Assembly: GCA_028671895.1 (NCBI GenBank)
Contig: CM053796.1
Coordinates: forward strand, 35,834,860-35,898,859
Origin: Oenanthe sinensis
Lineage: Eukaryota; Streptophyta; Magnoliopsida; Apiales; Apiaceae
Direction of reading: 5' to 3'
DNA length: 64,000 nucleotides
Each line of letters starts with the position of its first letter. The first letter of the stretch is position 1. The position numbers were made by a program, and so were the translations under genes. The notes beneath the pieces are model-generated. The model searched no databases. It was not told the origin of the DNA and saw only the letters and a list, made by a program, of their open reading frames with translations. Below, one piece after another: positions 40,420-55,439 of the stretch.

Positions 40420-43400
40420 ATGGCGACTAGTTTCACTTCTTCTCCCATCTTTTTCTCTTCTTCGGCTTCAGTGAATCGTATATCATTATTCAAAAACTCC
40501 CATAAATCACGTGCCCTTTCATTTTCTCTCTCTACAATTAGTACACCTCTCAGCTCCACCTCTTTTTCTCTTTATCTCACAACAAAACAGTCAAGAAAAT
40601 CACTTCAAGGTCATTCTACACTACCCCTTTTCTTATTTGATTATAAAGTTTCAATCTTTAGTGGTTTTGCATATGTTTGTAATATGTGCGTGTGTGTGTG
40701 TAACCCTGTTTTTGGCTATGTTTTTGCTTGATTTCAACAGTTTTTAAGTAGAGTATTAATTTAATGTTGGGTAATTTGTATCTTTAGGTTCCAAAGTTTC
40801 ATTCTTTTTCTTGATTTACTGTCAAAAAAAAAAAACTTTTTCTTGATTTCAATTTAATGTACAGTAGAACCTATAAATTAATAACCCAAGATAAATTAAT
40901 ATTTTCAATATATTTTTCGGTCCCGGCATAATAGAGATAGTGTAGATTAAAATAAAATTAATAATATATGATGGTCCTGACTCCTGAGGTTATTGATATG
41001 TAGATGTTTAACTCTATAATGTTTATTGATTTATAGATGAGTGATTGTGGATAGTGGGAGTTTGGGTGTACTTTTATAGGATTTGGAGACATATTTATGT
41101 GATAGTTATAATTTTATACCTTTGTGAATGTGTTAGTAGTAGATTAGAAAAATAGTTGTTGATACTTGATAAGAACGTTAAAAAATTTCTAAGCAGAATA
41201 TGGAATGAAAAAACTATAGTTAAGCTAGACACGAGCTTCGATATGGTTGTATGTGGAAATTCCTGTTCGTATCCTGTCTCCATGGAAATAGCATACACAA
41301 TGTTTGGAAATGGATCATAGAAGATTTGTTGATTTAAATTCAGTTCCGAGGGGAGTTCCTAACACTAAGACTAAGTGTTGACCAAACAGACAGCACACCA
41401 AGTTTCAATGGAAAATAACACTCCAATTTAGGTGTAACCATTTGACTGAATGAGAGCTTGAGTGGCTTTTTTACCCGTCGTCTGAAAATTCCATATTGTA
41501 CAGTGTGATAATCTTTTGTTCTTTTGGCAATGAGAGGTTGGGGTATCGAGCCTCACTGGAGGCATGTCTGGTATTTAAGTTTTTGTAATTGCCCATAACC
41601 AAAATAATAATGATAAATTTATTTGTTTTACTCTTGCACCATGTAGGAATAATAAGAGTAAATATTATAGTGAAGGTACTTATCCAGCTTAGAATACAAA
41701 TATGTGGAGGATTCAGTTGTGACATGGCTTCAAGGACCTTTAACATGTTGTCCTTTGTAATTCTAAAGTTTACACATTCCTTTACTTGAATATCTCTATG
41801 CAATTTTGGTAAGTGGCAAATTTATCATACTTAAAATGGTAACTAGCTGAAACTCGAACTTTCGAGCTGTCAAATGTCAAATCTGGCGACATATCTTGTT
41901 ATATACTCGAAGCTGAAATTTTTGCTGTAGATGAACTTTAAAGTTTAGAGGAAATTTTTTTATTAAGAGAACAGGACAAAAAAATGATTTAGTATTATGA
42001 ATTTTATGGTAGTATTGAGTGTCTGAGACTGCTTTCATGTTTACACTCTGTGCAGTTAAATCTGTAGCCGCTTCTAAAGAAGCGACAGCAGGATTCGATG
42101 AAATGGTTTCTGGGACCCAGAGGAAATATTACTTGCTAGGTGGAAAGGGAGGAGTTGGGAAAACAAGCTGTGCAGCATCACTTGCTGTAAAATTTGCAAA
42201 TAATGGTCATCCCACTTTAGTGGTTTCAACTGATCCTGCTCACTCTTTGAGCGACTCTTTTGCACAGGTTTTAGATGCCTCTGCTTAATTAAGTTGGAAA
42301 ATTAATTCCCTTGCGTATATTACATGTGATAAATCACAGTATTTGTGTATTCTCGTCTAGTAGGATTTAACAGGAGGGACACTTGTACCAGTTGAGGGAC
42401 CTCTCGCTCCACTATTCGCACTTGAGGTGTGTGCAGAAATTTTAGCAATAATATTGCTAATTCTTGAGTTAGTTAAATAATTATACTATTTACTTAAGAC
42501 TTGTTTACTTATTTAAACATTGTTCCCGTTTTTATCCTGTGTTTTTTATTTGTAAAGATCAATTTAGTATGAATACATATACTCTTTTTCTTTAAGATGT
42601 GCAATTGGTAATACCATAGAATAAGACCTGCTAATGTAATGAATCAGTCTACAGTGTTCTAAACTCCTCTTCCTTATCTTTGCTAATTCGAATCTTACTT
42701 TTCAATGATTCTTCATGGTGGTCTTGGTGACCATTTGACTTTATTGTTTCATACAAAGCATATTATCATGTAGGCATCAATTTCCTATGAATATTTTTTG
42801 TTGAACAATATATTCCCTTTTTCTTTCCTTTAATTATGTCCTGATTTATTTTATTTTTCAACTATATATGGCATGCTAGAGATTCTGGTTCATGGATATT
42901 GTTTAGGTGTGCATTTAGTATACAATGTCAACCATTCATAATTTAATCATAACTAACAATACCGTACTATCATATATTCTTAACAATTGAGTAGCATGTA
43001 ATTTATTATCACAGATAAACCCTGATCAAGCTAAGGAAGAATTTCGCAACGCAAGCAAGAAAAATGGAGGTACTGGAGTGAAGGACTTTATGGATGGCAT
43101 GGGACTGGGAATGATTGTAGAACAGGTAAACACATTTTCAGTTGTCTGATTTCATTTAAATGGGAATGGTTCTTGTGGTGATGCAGCAAGTATTAATGAA
43201 TATGATGGATTTCTGCTTGACCACAAAAATATATCGAACAGTCAATGGATAAAAAGAAGACGTTTACTTGTGAAGATGGTTGCCTACAATTTGATTGGTA
43301 TGGCAATGAGGGTAGCATATATTTATGATGAGACTATGAACATTTCTTAGTGCTGCAGTAGCACAAATTAGAATCTAAGACAGAAAGTATTCATATGGTT

Positions 43401-46009
43401 ACAATGTTCATTAGTATATTGCTGTGTTAGTCACAAATGGCTAACATCAACGTCGCACTTATAAGTTTGGCACTACACTTTCTTTTTGTGTCCCCTCTGT
43501 TAGCTCAAATTGTAGATTGGCAATTCGATGCACACTTTATGTATTATCTTTGACTTTTAAATTTTGACCGTAAAGCTAGGAGAGCTGAAACTAGGTGAGC
43601 TTTTGGACACACCTCCACCTGGCTTGGATGAAGCTATTGCAATATCCAAGGTTCATTAACCTATTGTAAAGGATTTGCTCCCCCCTCCCCCCTCTTTTTT
43701 TTCTTGTACTAACTGCCAATTCTCTAAACCCCTGGCAGGTTATTCAGTTCCTTGAATTAGAAGAGTATAATAAGTTTACCCGAATAATATTTGATACTGC
43801 TCCCACGGTTAGTAAAACAATATTATTATTATTATTATTGTTGTTGTTGTTGTTGTTGTGTCAAATCTTATAGAAATTACTTCCTGAAAGTAACTATTAT
43901 CATTACAGGGTCATACACTGAGGCTTTTGTCCTTGCCAGACTTTTTGGATGCATCTATTGGAAAAATCCTGAAGGTATACATCTTGAAGTGAAATTGAAG
44001 AAGTCCATTGTTAGAAGCCAATATGTCACAACTTTCTCCTGCGACCAAATAGTTATAAGTAGTTATCACTTTTTTTTTTGTAATTTTAGACAAAAAGATT
44101 GTTTAAAAGTAGTGCATGGTATGCCATTGTTTTTAACAGGGGTTGAAATCTTTTAAAATTTAATGCTCAAGTCACAACTGATCAGATGAGGATGTGCGTG
44201 TGTATTATTTACTATTTAGCCCTGATATGTTAATTTATTTTTGGATTCCTTTATTTACCACATTGCCTATTGCAGCTTAGGCAGAAAATATCATCAGCTA
44301 CTTCAGCCATCAAATCCGTCTTTGGTCAAGAAGAAAACCGGCCTGATGCAGTAAGGCCCAGTAGTGCCTGTGGTTAGACTGTTGTTTCAAGTTCTATTAA
44401 AGGATAAGCTTTAATTCCTACTTCTTATGCAGGCTGACAAGCTACAAAAACTAAGAGAGAGGATGATCAAAGTACGAGACCTTTTCCGGGACACAGAATC
44501 AACAGAATTTGTCATTGTAACGATCCCCACGGTAGAGACTCTTTCTCCCGCTCCTCCAGAAAGTATAAACATGTACAAAACAATGAAGCAAGTTAAAAAC
44601 AGTAAAACACTCTCCACAGATTAAACCTGCATAGAGCTCCTTACTGGTTGAATCATCTTGTCAATATGATTGTATTTGACTTTGCAATAAAATGCCTTGG
44701 TTCTATGCTTTTAAGTTTAATGTTTATCTGCTTTGTGCACAATGAGTCTGCTTGTTCCCTTTACTACTCTTCCAGAATAATCTGTTAGTTTGTTACTCAT
44801 TTCTGTCTGAAAAAGTTGACTGATTTTAGTTGATTTGACTATCGTGTTAATATTAATATAATCAATACAGTTATTATATTGTAGATTATGAATAAAGCAC
44901 TATTACTTACAAAGTCAATTATAGGAGAATTTCAAAAGAATCACATCAATTAAGAATTTCAAAAGCCAAAGTAGTTCATACATCTCAAATGGGGTAGGTA
45001 TGTTGGTTCTTTGTGCTGATTGAGTTGTCGAATAGACCTATTTTTACTATGAGAAGGCACGCTAACTTCTGACAGCTGATTATTTTGCTAGTTGTAAAAG
45101 CTACCTGCTTTAAATTATAGTATACTCTTAACACATGTTTCACTCCTATCTATCTTCTGGAGGTTATGGCAATCAATGAGTCATCAAGGTTGCGTTCTTC
45201 CCTGAAGAAGGAAAATGTTCCTGTCAAGAGGCTTGTTGTTAATCAGGTTCTTCCACCATCAGCTTCGGACTGCAAGTTTTGTGCAATGAAGAGAAAGGTA
45301 TTTTTATGCGTACTTGATTAAGTTCTATGTGTACATATTAAGAAAACTCAATTCTATACATCTTCATGCAACTAGGTTGATACTATATTGTTTCCCATGT
45401 AAGATAATTTAGCATATAGGCATCTGAAGGTACTACTGCTCTCTGAATACTACCTGGCAGGACTCATAGAGTTGTTATAGATGATTATGTGTTGTATTTT
45501 CTCTAAAAAGGTGCAAGGATTTAGTCATGGTGGTTTCCTTTTCTGTAGATAAATTTCACGACCTGTATGACTGGTGCGTACTCAGTAGGGCCTTTTTCAA
45601 CCTCTGGTAAACTGCAGTGTGTAGGGGTTGTGGGATTCGCCCTGTTAATAGTTTGTGACATTACAGATCATGTTTTTTAATCAACCTATTCTTTAGGTTT
45701 AGGTTAGGTGCATCACTTGTTATATCTTTGCACCTTATTATATGTGAGTAGAAGTCCGATGAATGCCTCTTTAAATGCTTAAAGAATGCAAATAAAGAAG
45801 CTTATTGTTTGCTCTTCTGCTTTCATTGAGGACCGAATCCACAATCACATAATATTTATTTACATATTTAGGACCAGACACGTGCTCTTGACTTGATAGA
45901 GACGGATCCTGAACTCTCTTCCTTGACAGTGGTGAAAGCTCCACTTGTTGACATAGAAATCAGAGGGATTCCAGCTCTACAGTTTTTAGGGGATATGTTA
46001 TGGAAATGA
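40420..46009 (+). CDS. GET3B: ATPase GET3B-like, plastid-type GET3/ArsA family
   Basis: Eleven exons with GT-AG borders and full phase agreement: 40420-40609, 42056-42267, 42364-42426, 43015-43125, 43576-43650, 43739-43807, 43909-43974, 44276-44350, 44433-44531, 45163-45297, 45872-46009; 410 residues, nearly the length of Arabidopsis GET3B. Residues 1 to about 60 are Ser/Thr-rich with few acidic residues, like a chloroplast transit peptide. The deviant P-loop GGKGGVGKTS (92-101) and VVSTDPAHSLSDSF mark the SIMIBI ATPase fold. IIFDTAPTGHTLRLLSLPDFL is conserved in the family, and CKFC (357-360) is the GET3 CxxC motif. GET3 proteins bind tail-anchored membrane protein segments; the plastid form is thought to act in the stroma. 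Location here is inferred from the leader peptide. Confidence 0.93.
43821..43859. repeat. (TTA)n(TTG)n microsatellite in a GET3B intron
   Basis: About 39 bp of trinucleotide units just downstream of the exon ending at 43807, in the short intron before 43909. Confidence 0.9.
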
Positions 46010-48025
46010 AGATATGACCTGACACCGGCAATCCCAGGTACTTCTATTGATCCTCAACTTGCCATCTTATTCAACTGTTGGACCATTACGAAAAATTAGT
46101 AATCGACTATTCTGTGTTTCACCGAAACATATTCTCCCTTATTCTACAATTAGCTACGCACTTAATAAATGACATTTAAATAAATATTTTTATCTTGCCC
46201 AAATAGATTATTGATAATAATAAATTGGAGTAGGGGTGTTATGGTAGTACACGGCTTACTTCAGTAAAGATATATTGAGAACTTCGCATCATCTTCTAGT
46301 CTAGATACAGATTCATGTCTAATTTGATAGACACTTTGGAATTGTTGGGAGTATTATTAAATTTCCATCTTCTGCAGTGGTCAAGTCTTGTATATCTTGA
46401 TAGGACGGGTAGTTAAAGAGAGAATAAATGCAGGACTAATGAACGCAAGAAAGATGGCATTATTAAATCTGTATATCCCCGTTCGGGTTCGTAACTGTAA
46501 AATGGAAATGGTTACCTGTGATTAATAGTCTATAAATTGTAATATTTGTTGATATGTGTGCATGTTCCCTCTTCCATTATCAGCTGACGATGACAAGTTT
46601 TAAAGCCCGGTAAAATAATGGTGGTTCAAATTCAATCAATACAAATTGTACAAGATGTCCTGCTCAACTGTGAGTTATGCTGTTTTCGCAATTAATCTCT
46701 TAAAGGATTATGGATGCTGTTTCAGACTTTGTGGAATCAGACAATTCAATTCATGTGTTAATACTGACTATCAAGTGCTCCCTTGCTGCTTCACTGCTTC
46801 ACCTTGTGATCTTCACAATGACCATGCACAGCACGCTTACCAGTACTGGAAAACTTGCCCAGATGAGCCAGGAGGATTGAGAAAAATAGAATACAGTTTT
46901 TAAGGTTTCATAGAAATATAAAATGTACAATAATTTTATACGTTTCAACGAGACAGTTTAACTTGAACAAAATCATGTTGTAAATTGCAAAAGTTAGAAG
47001 AAAAAAATTGCCAGAATCGTCACATGAGGAAACTAGTACAGTGATGTTATGTTTAAATACTTTCCTACCTGAGCATATGGTGTACATTTTGGGTGTTCTA
47101 GCAATTTTCATAACTAGAACTCAGAATGGAGCATAAAAGTTTTAAAGGTGAAAATAAATTCTAGAATTCAGTGAGTTTCACATACATCATTATATAACAA
47201 AGTTAGCTCTATCTTAAAGTAATGCTTTTACGGTCTAAAAATAAAATTCGAGAAAGTAGACTTTTGTAGCATGAAAAAGGGGACGTGCAGTATGCGTCCG
47301 CCCAAGTGTGTTTTAATTACAAAGTAAAAAATGAAGCATGTTATCATGTGAGATCATAGCTAATTACATGTATAATAATTTCAAACAGAAAGACATGCAC
47401 ATGTAAAAACTTGGCCAATCACATGGTATAACAGATTCAATGTATACGTTGTAATTGTAAAGCAACTAATATGGGTTGTTAATTCTGTCCCTTTTGATAA
47501 CCTTCGCAAAGAGCAAGATAAAATAATCCACCAGTATAAATGTAAATTAAATTTGCATGTCGAAATTTGGTACCAGCTACTGCAAATCATAACATCTATA
47601 AATCGAAATAATATAAAGAAAAACTCCAAAATTTTCTATGCAGTGGTTCAGCTGATACGTCTACAAAACTATAGTAAGCTGGAATTTTATACTAACCAAA
47701 CCTTTAACAACTAAAGTATGAATGCTACTGTAATGTACAGGGGTTTTGTTCTCTAGAATTGAATATATGCCTGTACAGGTTGTGGGATAAGTAAATATAT
47801 AATTAAAATGATAACATATATAACTATCCAAACTCCTGGTCAATCCAAGGAAAGCATCCTGTTCAATCCCAGGAAAGCCTCCTGATCGATTCTTGAAGAT
47901 ACAACATATACTTTCTGGCAGTATTTTCTTTGATGTAACTACATAGCCATGTTAACTTGCTGCAAAACTACTAGTCTAATGAGCATATTGATCTTCATGT
48001 ATGTCATAGAAGTGGTAGTTGGAAT
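46010..48025. other. Intergenic region between convergent GET3B and the ABCG gene
   Basis: Contains both 3' flanks. The open frame at 46646-46903 has no recognisable domain. From about 47560 onward the sequence is related to 57590-57985, showing that the ABCG tandem duplication includes 3' flanking DNA. Confidence 0.55.
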
Positions 48026-51000
48026 TTATTTCTTTCTGAAGCTGACCAGACCAATGAAAGCTATGATCCTACTAATTACACCAGCAAGGATGAGAAGGGA
48101 TATACGAAGACCCCAGTGATTAAGATTATAACCAGTTTGCTGAAGTGCGCCACAGCGAGTTATTAACCACACGCCATCATACCTGTAATTAGATTACATT
48201 GAGTTATATTTAATGAATAAATATAATAAACTATAGACATTTATTACGAACAGTATTTGTTGCATTATTATATTCTATCTTAATCACCATCTAGATAATA
48301 ATTATTCTTGTATCCTCCTCCACACTTTCTAATTAACACTTGGTCAGATATAAACCCCTATTAGTTACATATTACAGCTTGCACTCTGCATATGATCAAC
48401 TCGCTCCTTCTATCTAGAAGAGACAAAGGATATATCTTTCGCCAATCACTTAGAATTCCTATCAATCATGCTCAAGCAAGCATGTGACTACTCATTAAGA
48501 CTCTAATCACTTTTTAGAAAATTAATCTATCCCCAAACTATATTCTTTTATAGTGACTGACGATTCGGATTTTGTTCAATATCATCCTACGTTAAATTTG
48601 AGGTATAAGCAAAAAACTATGTATAATTTATTAATTAAATTTAGCAAAAAAAATCTTTAATAAAGGATATTTCATGGTACCTTTGTGCATTTGCAATCAC
48701 AAATGCTTCCAATGCCCATTTTGTGTAGCATAAGTTCGCTAGTTTCTTAACAAATTCGCTGGTCCTAGTCTGAGTGGATACGAGAGTCAAAACAACAGGA
48801 AGAAGTACGGAGAGCTGCAGGATGTGAAATTGGCTCACAATGAATATGAGTAGAATAAATTTTTCGTAGAACTCAAATAGTAAAGTTCCCTTACCAGCTG
48901 AGACGGTCCAGGTTCAAGGAAGATGGCTAAGATATATGCCATACCAGTTACACAGTATACAAGACAGAGCAATACAACATAGTTATCTGCGAAGGAAGAT
49001 CTAGGGTTGCTGAAGAAATAATACATTGACAGATACACTACAGGCTTAATCACTGTATTGAAATGGTCTATTGTATCTTTTGAGAGAAAATGAGCCAAGC
49101 TGCTGATGCCAGCAGAACTTTCTCTCGAATATTGCAACTTATCTAATGAAAATGTCCTCAAGGCCGCAATTTTGCATAGAAGAGCTGAAACAGATAAGAA
49201 CACCAAGTCAAAATTATAGTACCTAAAAGTTACATGTAAGTATTAGGTTTTACTACAAGCAGATAAAAATGTTGCAAACTTCTCAAGGCTTACTATTAGT
49301 TAACTTATGTACTACTAATTGCCAATTTGGTCTTTGGATTGACGTGTGTGTTTAGATAAACCCTTTTTTAATAACTGATATATCATTATAAAAGGTTGCT
49401 GAGTGGTCATCTGACTTACAAACAGCGATGATGGTGTATGTGTAACCAGGCGCGCCGAAGGATTCATCACTAAATTTAGTAACAGATCCTAAGCAGGCTC
49501 CAGCGAGTAATAATATGAGATAATCTATCGCTTGTATCCTAGCATCCCGTAATCGCTGCTTACCGACCCTGAAAATATTTCCATCATATGTGAACAGGAA
49601 TTTAATGCAAAAGAAGCAAATTCTCAACAAAATTCTAAACTAGGTTCTTTAACACCTATTAAACATAAGCATATAAGACTAAGGTCCATGCACATAAAGT
49701 TTAACATGGTGACGTCACCATTGCCAGGTTCATCCCAGAGTTGACATGTCATAATGCAAACAAAAAAAACGCCATTAATGTACATACAGATACAACAGTT
49801 GCCGGATCAACTAATGCCACTTCTAGTATGACTTTCTGGAATGAAGTACATCTACCTGGTTTGCAAATTCCCATCCCAAGGAAGCCATTTTGAAAACTTA
49901 ATAGTTGGTTTATACAGAAGTGAACAGTGTAATTCTTTTGTTGAATTTTACATTATAATAACTTACCCGTGGATAAATTGGGAAACAGTTTTTAATATGC
50001 AGAGGAACCTGAGAAATAATCAAAATGGAATACGAAAGAGAATGTACCTGCCAAGGAAGTATTTATACTGAAGGAGAATGCCTGGAGTTTTCCGATTAGA
50101 CAAGTCTTTAGGTCTCAAGAGGTTGTGTCGTAGTATGTCTCGCTGCAACTCCACATTATACCTTACATCCTGCCACATTTCCCCAGCAAAGGAATGTTCA
50201 ATTGTTATGTTATCTGCAAGATCTAATTGGTTACCTAAATCTGAGCCTGGTGCCAACATAGCAAGTTCAACAGAAGCTTGTTGCATATCAGGAGGCACTG
50301 GATAATCATTATGAAGCATCCATCTGACAGGAAGTTCCTTATAACTGACACCTGATTTTGGTTTAACTATCCCTTCTAAAACGTCAATAAAGTAGTCTGG
50401 AGGATTAACACGATCTGGGACAACAATTCCAATTTTGGAAAAATATTCTTCGACATTTCTTACTGGACCATGATAGACAGTAAGACCGCCTTTTGCTAGA
50501 AGTACCAAATCATCGAACATATTGAACAAGGTGTAGCTGAAAAATGAATTTTACCAGATAAGAGTTAAACAATGCTATAACAAACAAGTGCCCGTAGTAT
50601 CTGAGTTTAAACAGTGCTTCATAGTATTCAACCTCTTTTCTCTTCAATAAGATAGTAGACCTTGCAGATTATACAACATTTTTATTGTTAAATATCTACC
50701 AATAATTGCACATTTAAAGATTAAGACCATCTTAGTTCTAGACCTTCTACCACATGACTAAAAAAGTGAAACTGCATATGGAAGCTTAAGTTGTTCTCAT
50801 GACCCAAAGAAAGTAGTTGAAAGACATGGCCGATGACTAACGATGAAAACCTTGAAGCTGCTAGTATAGTTCCATCTACTCTTGTTGGAAAAAAAAACTG
50901 ACGTTCAGTGACTCAGTGAGTTCAACTATCACTGTGCCTAGGGAGGGACATTATCAACAAGGAAACTATAAGAAAAATGAATATGAATTTGACTGCCAAC

Positions 51001-54000
51001 ATCTGTAGTTATGTTAATGTAAATAGTACCTCGGTTGGTGTACAACCATACAGATGTTCACCCCTTCAAGGGCTTCACGACGAAGTGCTCTTAGAAGTAG
51101 CTGGGATGAGGAACTGTCCAAACCAGACGTGGGTTCATCTAGGATTAGAAGGGAAGGTTCCATCACCATTTCAAGACCAACATTCACTCGCTTCCTCTGG
51201 CCTCCAGAGATGCCTCGCTTCTCTACTGTTCCAACCATGGAATTCCTTACTTCCTGCAACCCCAGAGACTCAATAACTCTTTCGACAATCAGAACCTTGT
51301 CTGGCTTTGGCAAGTCCGCAGATAGTCTTCAAAACAAAGCAAGAATTAGAGCAGAGTGTGATCTAGGTGCAAATATTGTACAATCTATAAAGTGAACCAA
51401 GTACATTTAGTCATTTACTATAACTGCAATTAGCAAAGTGGTAAACCAATTGTAGTCTTGTTGCATTGTATGTATGTGCATGAATGGTGCTTGAATTCGT
51501 AAAATGATGCACACTATCTGATATTTGACAAAATCTTGGCATGACAATTTTCTCTTTTTTTTTGAAATATAATGAATCTTTTTGTTCACAATTTTTTTTT
51601 GGGAAATGATGAGAAAGTTCTCAAATGAGATATTAGATGAAAGAGCATCAAGACGTGCAGCTCAAAGGTATTCCCATACCTGCAGCTTGCACTGAACCAA
51701 ATATTCTCTTCAACTGTCAAGTTTCCATGTACAACATCATCCTGTGGAACAAACCCAGTTATCTTCTTGTATGAGTGGATTGATGCCGCCTTCCCATTGA
51801 TATGAATTGAACCAGTGATTGTGCATCCAACTGCTTTTCCTGCCAAAGCAGAAAGATACGTTGTTTTTCCAGCACCAGATGGCCCCATGAAAGCAGTAAT
51901 GCGTCCAGGCATAATTTTCCCAGTAACACATCTCAAAATTTGTTTGCTTGTCCCCTTCAAAGTGAGAGTTAAATCCCTGAAGGAAATCTCAATTTTAGGT
52001 CGTTTTATTGTTTCTGTATTGGCAGCCATGTTAATAAGTCCTGAGAAGGTCATGTTCTTGTTTTGCTGCTGAATAGCTTTCTCTTTTTCAAGTTGGGAAT
52101 AAGCATAATTGAATATCTGGCTATGAGTTTGAACATGCTTTTCCTTGGGCACTTTCTTTTTCATATCACTGTATCCACTCTCCAAACTGAAACTACTGGG
52201 GTCTTCATCAATTGCATGTATCATCTTAACTATATCACTTGGATTCATTTTCTTTCCATCAAATACAGCATCCTGTTGCTGAGAGGCACTTGTATTGTGG
52301 TGCTGAACTAGTGATTGATCATCATCCACTTCAATTCTAGAATGTTCAGGATACTTGACACTTTTTATGCGAGAGAATTTGCGAGATATTTGAGCTTGTA
52401 ATCCACTGGTATGTTTCTTAGCAGCTTCTTTTGCAGATTTCCATCTTTCACGCGCCTTCACTTTCTCATGTACACTTCTTGCTGCCCTCTCTCTAGATTT
52501 AGCAAGTCTCCTTTCTCGAGTGGTGAGAACTTGGTCAGAACAGTTGTACATAATTAGCAGAAGAGTGCTTAAAGCAGCCTGCAATGAAGAATGATGAGAT
52601 CACATTGCTAGGTATTCAGGGCTTTTTCATTTCTACAAATTTATTTAAATTACTGGTATCGTCGTATTATCATATCACACGCAATATATGTAAGCCTTTT
52701 TTGAAGCCTTAAAAACCAACGAAAAATCTTAAAAATTTCTTTAACCTGGAACATACACTGCCTACACCTCCATTACTTTCGAATGGGATACACTAGGTAT
52801 GTTTGATTTAGTTTTAATGTAGAGTTTAACTGTTCATCAGTATCCAAATTGATAATTCAAATTTATCTTGTGGTGAAGATATTCCTAAACTTAAAGATTG
52901 AATATGTTACACACATTCCTATTGTGACTCTTAAAGTGAAGATAATATAATACATAAATTTCAAAAAGATATTCAGCTCTAACACTGTCATTCAAGCTTT
53001 ATTAATAGAAGTCAAAATATTTATACATCAAACAGAATTACAGATGGCAGTCATATAAGCAGGAAATTATATCAAGGCAACATCAGTTGATGATGGAAGA
53101 ACTTACAATTAAAAGTATTCCATATGCATGTATATTTTGATTTTCGGTGTTGGGTCCGCAAGACGTCAACTTAAAGCATCCTGCAAGTTTTTCATCATGT
53201 TAAATTCTCTGTTAAGCGAGCCATCAGTATAATGTAAGTAGAACAAGCTGCAACACTCAGGTCTTAGGTAATAATATTTCACGTAAAGAATTAAGCATAT
53301 ACAGTAAAATTGTGCCACTCTAAATTATTGTAATAATGATCTATTCTTTTTAGCATACAGCAACACTTTTTTATGACACTTACGCTTCTCCGATTTAGAT
53401 CCCATCCGACAGTAGTGCCTGAAATTGGAAGAAAGACCATCAAAACAATAATGGCATCAGAACATCAAGAAGTGATACAAAATAATCAACCAACAAAGAA
53501 TTATCGCCTCACACATAATGTTCTTTGAACAGAAACAGAGAAGCCAATTTAAAAGTAATAGTCAGCGTTACGTCGATGGTTCCCCGAAAATACTAAGTTT
53601 TGTTATACCATTTTTTAGGAAATTATGATCAAAGTACTATGAGAGAAAAGAAAGTTTAAGATTGGTCTAATAGTCAACCAAAGTGAAATTGACTTACTGA
53701 AGACGTAAAATCTTAGATGACATAGGATTCAAAATGGCAGAAGATATATCTAATAGACAACTTAAAGTAGCATTAAAGACTAATAAGTAATACCCTTTGC
53801 TGCAAGAATTTTTTTGTGTAGATGTTGGACAATATGATCCTCCTGAACAGAACAAGTCTCTACTCGTACGAATATCTGCCCAAATGTTTGCGCCACCACA
53901 AGTATGATTTTGTTGTGCAGGAGGAAGTTGGTAATTGTAGCTGCATATGCCGAATAATTATTATGAGGCACAACATGTCCCAAGCAGAAAAGATGGGGTG

Positions 54001-55293
54001 AAGGGTGCCCAAATGAGGTAGCATGTTACAAAGTTCTGACTTACGGTTGACAGACTCCAGTATCTTTATTGAGAGTCGCAAGCGGGCAATAGGATCCCAA
54101 AGGGCAAGCTTTAAGACAAAACAACAATCAAATTAAACTTCTAATATTTTTTTCTCTAATTTTTCCCAACATATCAGCTTGCAATAGAATCTTTGATAAA
54201 AATAACAAGCAGGTATAATTATCTGGTAAACAAAAAGAACGAACTTGAGTGATTGAAAAACTTACGGATCATGCAAGTCATGCCGCGAGGGCAGAAAAAG
54301 CCCTCGCAACAAGGCTGAGGCTCGGATGTTCTAGCAGGTATATCTTTAGAATCTCTCAAGTCAACATTCCGATCCGATCCAACACTAGAAGCCCATCCTG
54401 GCTCACAACCAGCTCCCCAATTGCTTAAGTTGCAGTTAATATTAGGCTTTAAATAATCAACATTTCCCGATTCGAAGAAATGATTGAAGTAAAATTTTAA
54501 ATCCGCTGCTGTACACAACCGTTTTGTTACGTCTCCTGTACAACAAATAAATGAATCCTATAGTCAAAAAGACATCAACTCAGCTGAAAAATTAGTTCAA
54601 ATGTCATGAACTTTCTATATCTTTTTCACAAGTAAACCTACATTATCATTCTATTCTCAGCAGCAACAAAAGGAAAATTCATAAAGCATACTACGGCTTG
54701 AGAGAATTACAAATTTACTCCTAGATGTCATGTTCCTTGTAGCTTTTAGCTTATACTATATACTATGTTCCTTATTACTTTGGAAAATCACAAATATAAT
54801 CCTAGATGTAATGTTCCTTATTATCGTATACCACTGCTTATCTAAACTTAAAACATAGCTGAAAAATCAAACTACCTTGAGTTTTCTGAATGCAAGAAGT
54901 CAAAAAGTCCAAATTCGACGAAAAATTAAAAGCTCTATCCCAATCAGCTTCCCTGTATCAAACACACACACACTATCAATAATAAAACAAAACAAAGTAA
55001 ATTAAAATTAACAACACATTTATGTATTATAATATACTATTAGAACAAAACACATACGGATCATTAATGCAGAACTTGAATTGACTACTAATATCTGAAC
55101 TAAGTACTGAAGAAGTAGCATTCGATATACGAGAGTATATGACTTGTGTTAGATACGAGAGCACCGCCGGATTATCAATTTGGCCGGAAACATCGCCGTC
55201 TCCGGCGCCGATTTGGCACCGTGACAAGTGTAAGAAGCTAAAGAATATGACAACGGCTGATAATGAGTGGATTTGTTTGGTTGTTTTGTTCAT
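48026..55293 (-). CDS. ABC transporter G family half transporter, ABCG24/28-like (copy 1, complete)
   Basis: Fourteen exons, all GT-AG and in phase: 55058-55293, 54876-54952, 54266-54535, 54045-54108, 53794-53940, 53384-53418, 53107-53180, 51680-52578, 51030-51326, 50048-50536, 49420-49568, 48895-49184, 48681-48814, 48026-48182; 1,105 residues, matching the long ABCG24/28 type. A signal-peptide-like leader is followed by a Cys-rich extracellular region (CCEGFFCPRGMTCM, CPLGSYCPLA) and a membrane segment before residue 315. A basic linker follows, then the nucleotide-binding domain: Walker A GPSGAGKTT (about 531-539), signature ISGGQRKRV (about 639) and Walker B LLILDEP (about 660). The C-terminal membrane domain follows. 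ABCG half transporters dimerise and export lipids, hormones or cuticular and pollen-wall compounds; the substrate is unknown. Confidence 0.92.
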
Positions 55294-55338
55294 TTTTGAG
55301 TTGATGAAGAGAGAGAAATATGTAGAGAGAGACACGCA

Positions 55339-55351
55339 TATATTTATATTC
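55339..55351 (-). promoter_or_regulatory. TATA-like element of ABCG copy 1
   Basis: On the minus strand AATATAAATATATG lies about 50 bp before the ATG at 55293, allowing a short leader. Confidence 0.5.
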
Positions 55352-55439
55352 AGACAGTTAAGGAGGGAGAAGACTTGGAGTGTGGGGCCCAGGAGAACAT
55401 GTCGTGAGGAGTTGCCGGCACGGTTATTATGATGAGTTT

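Noticed and set aside
46646..46903. 85-codon Cys-rich open frame downstream of GET3B
   Set aside because: No recognisable motif and no start context; may be part of a 3'UTR or chance.
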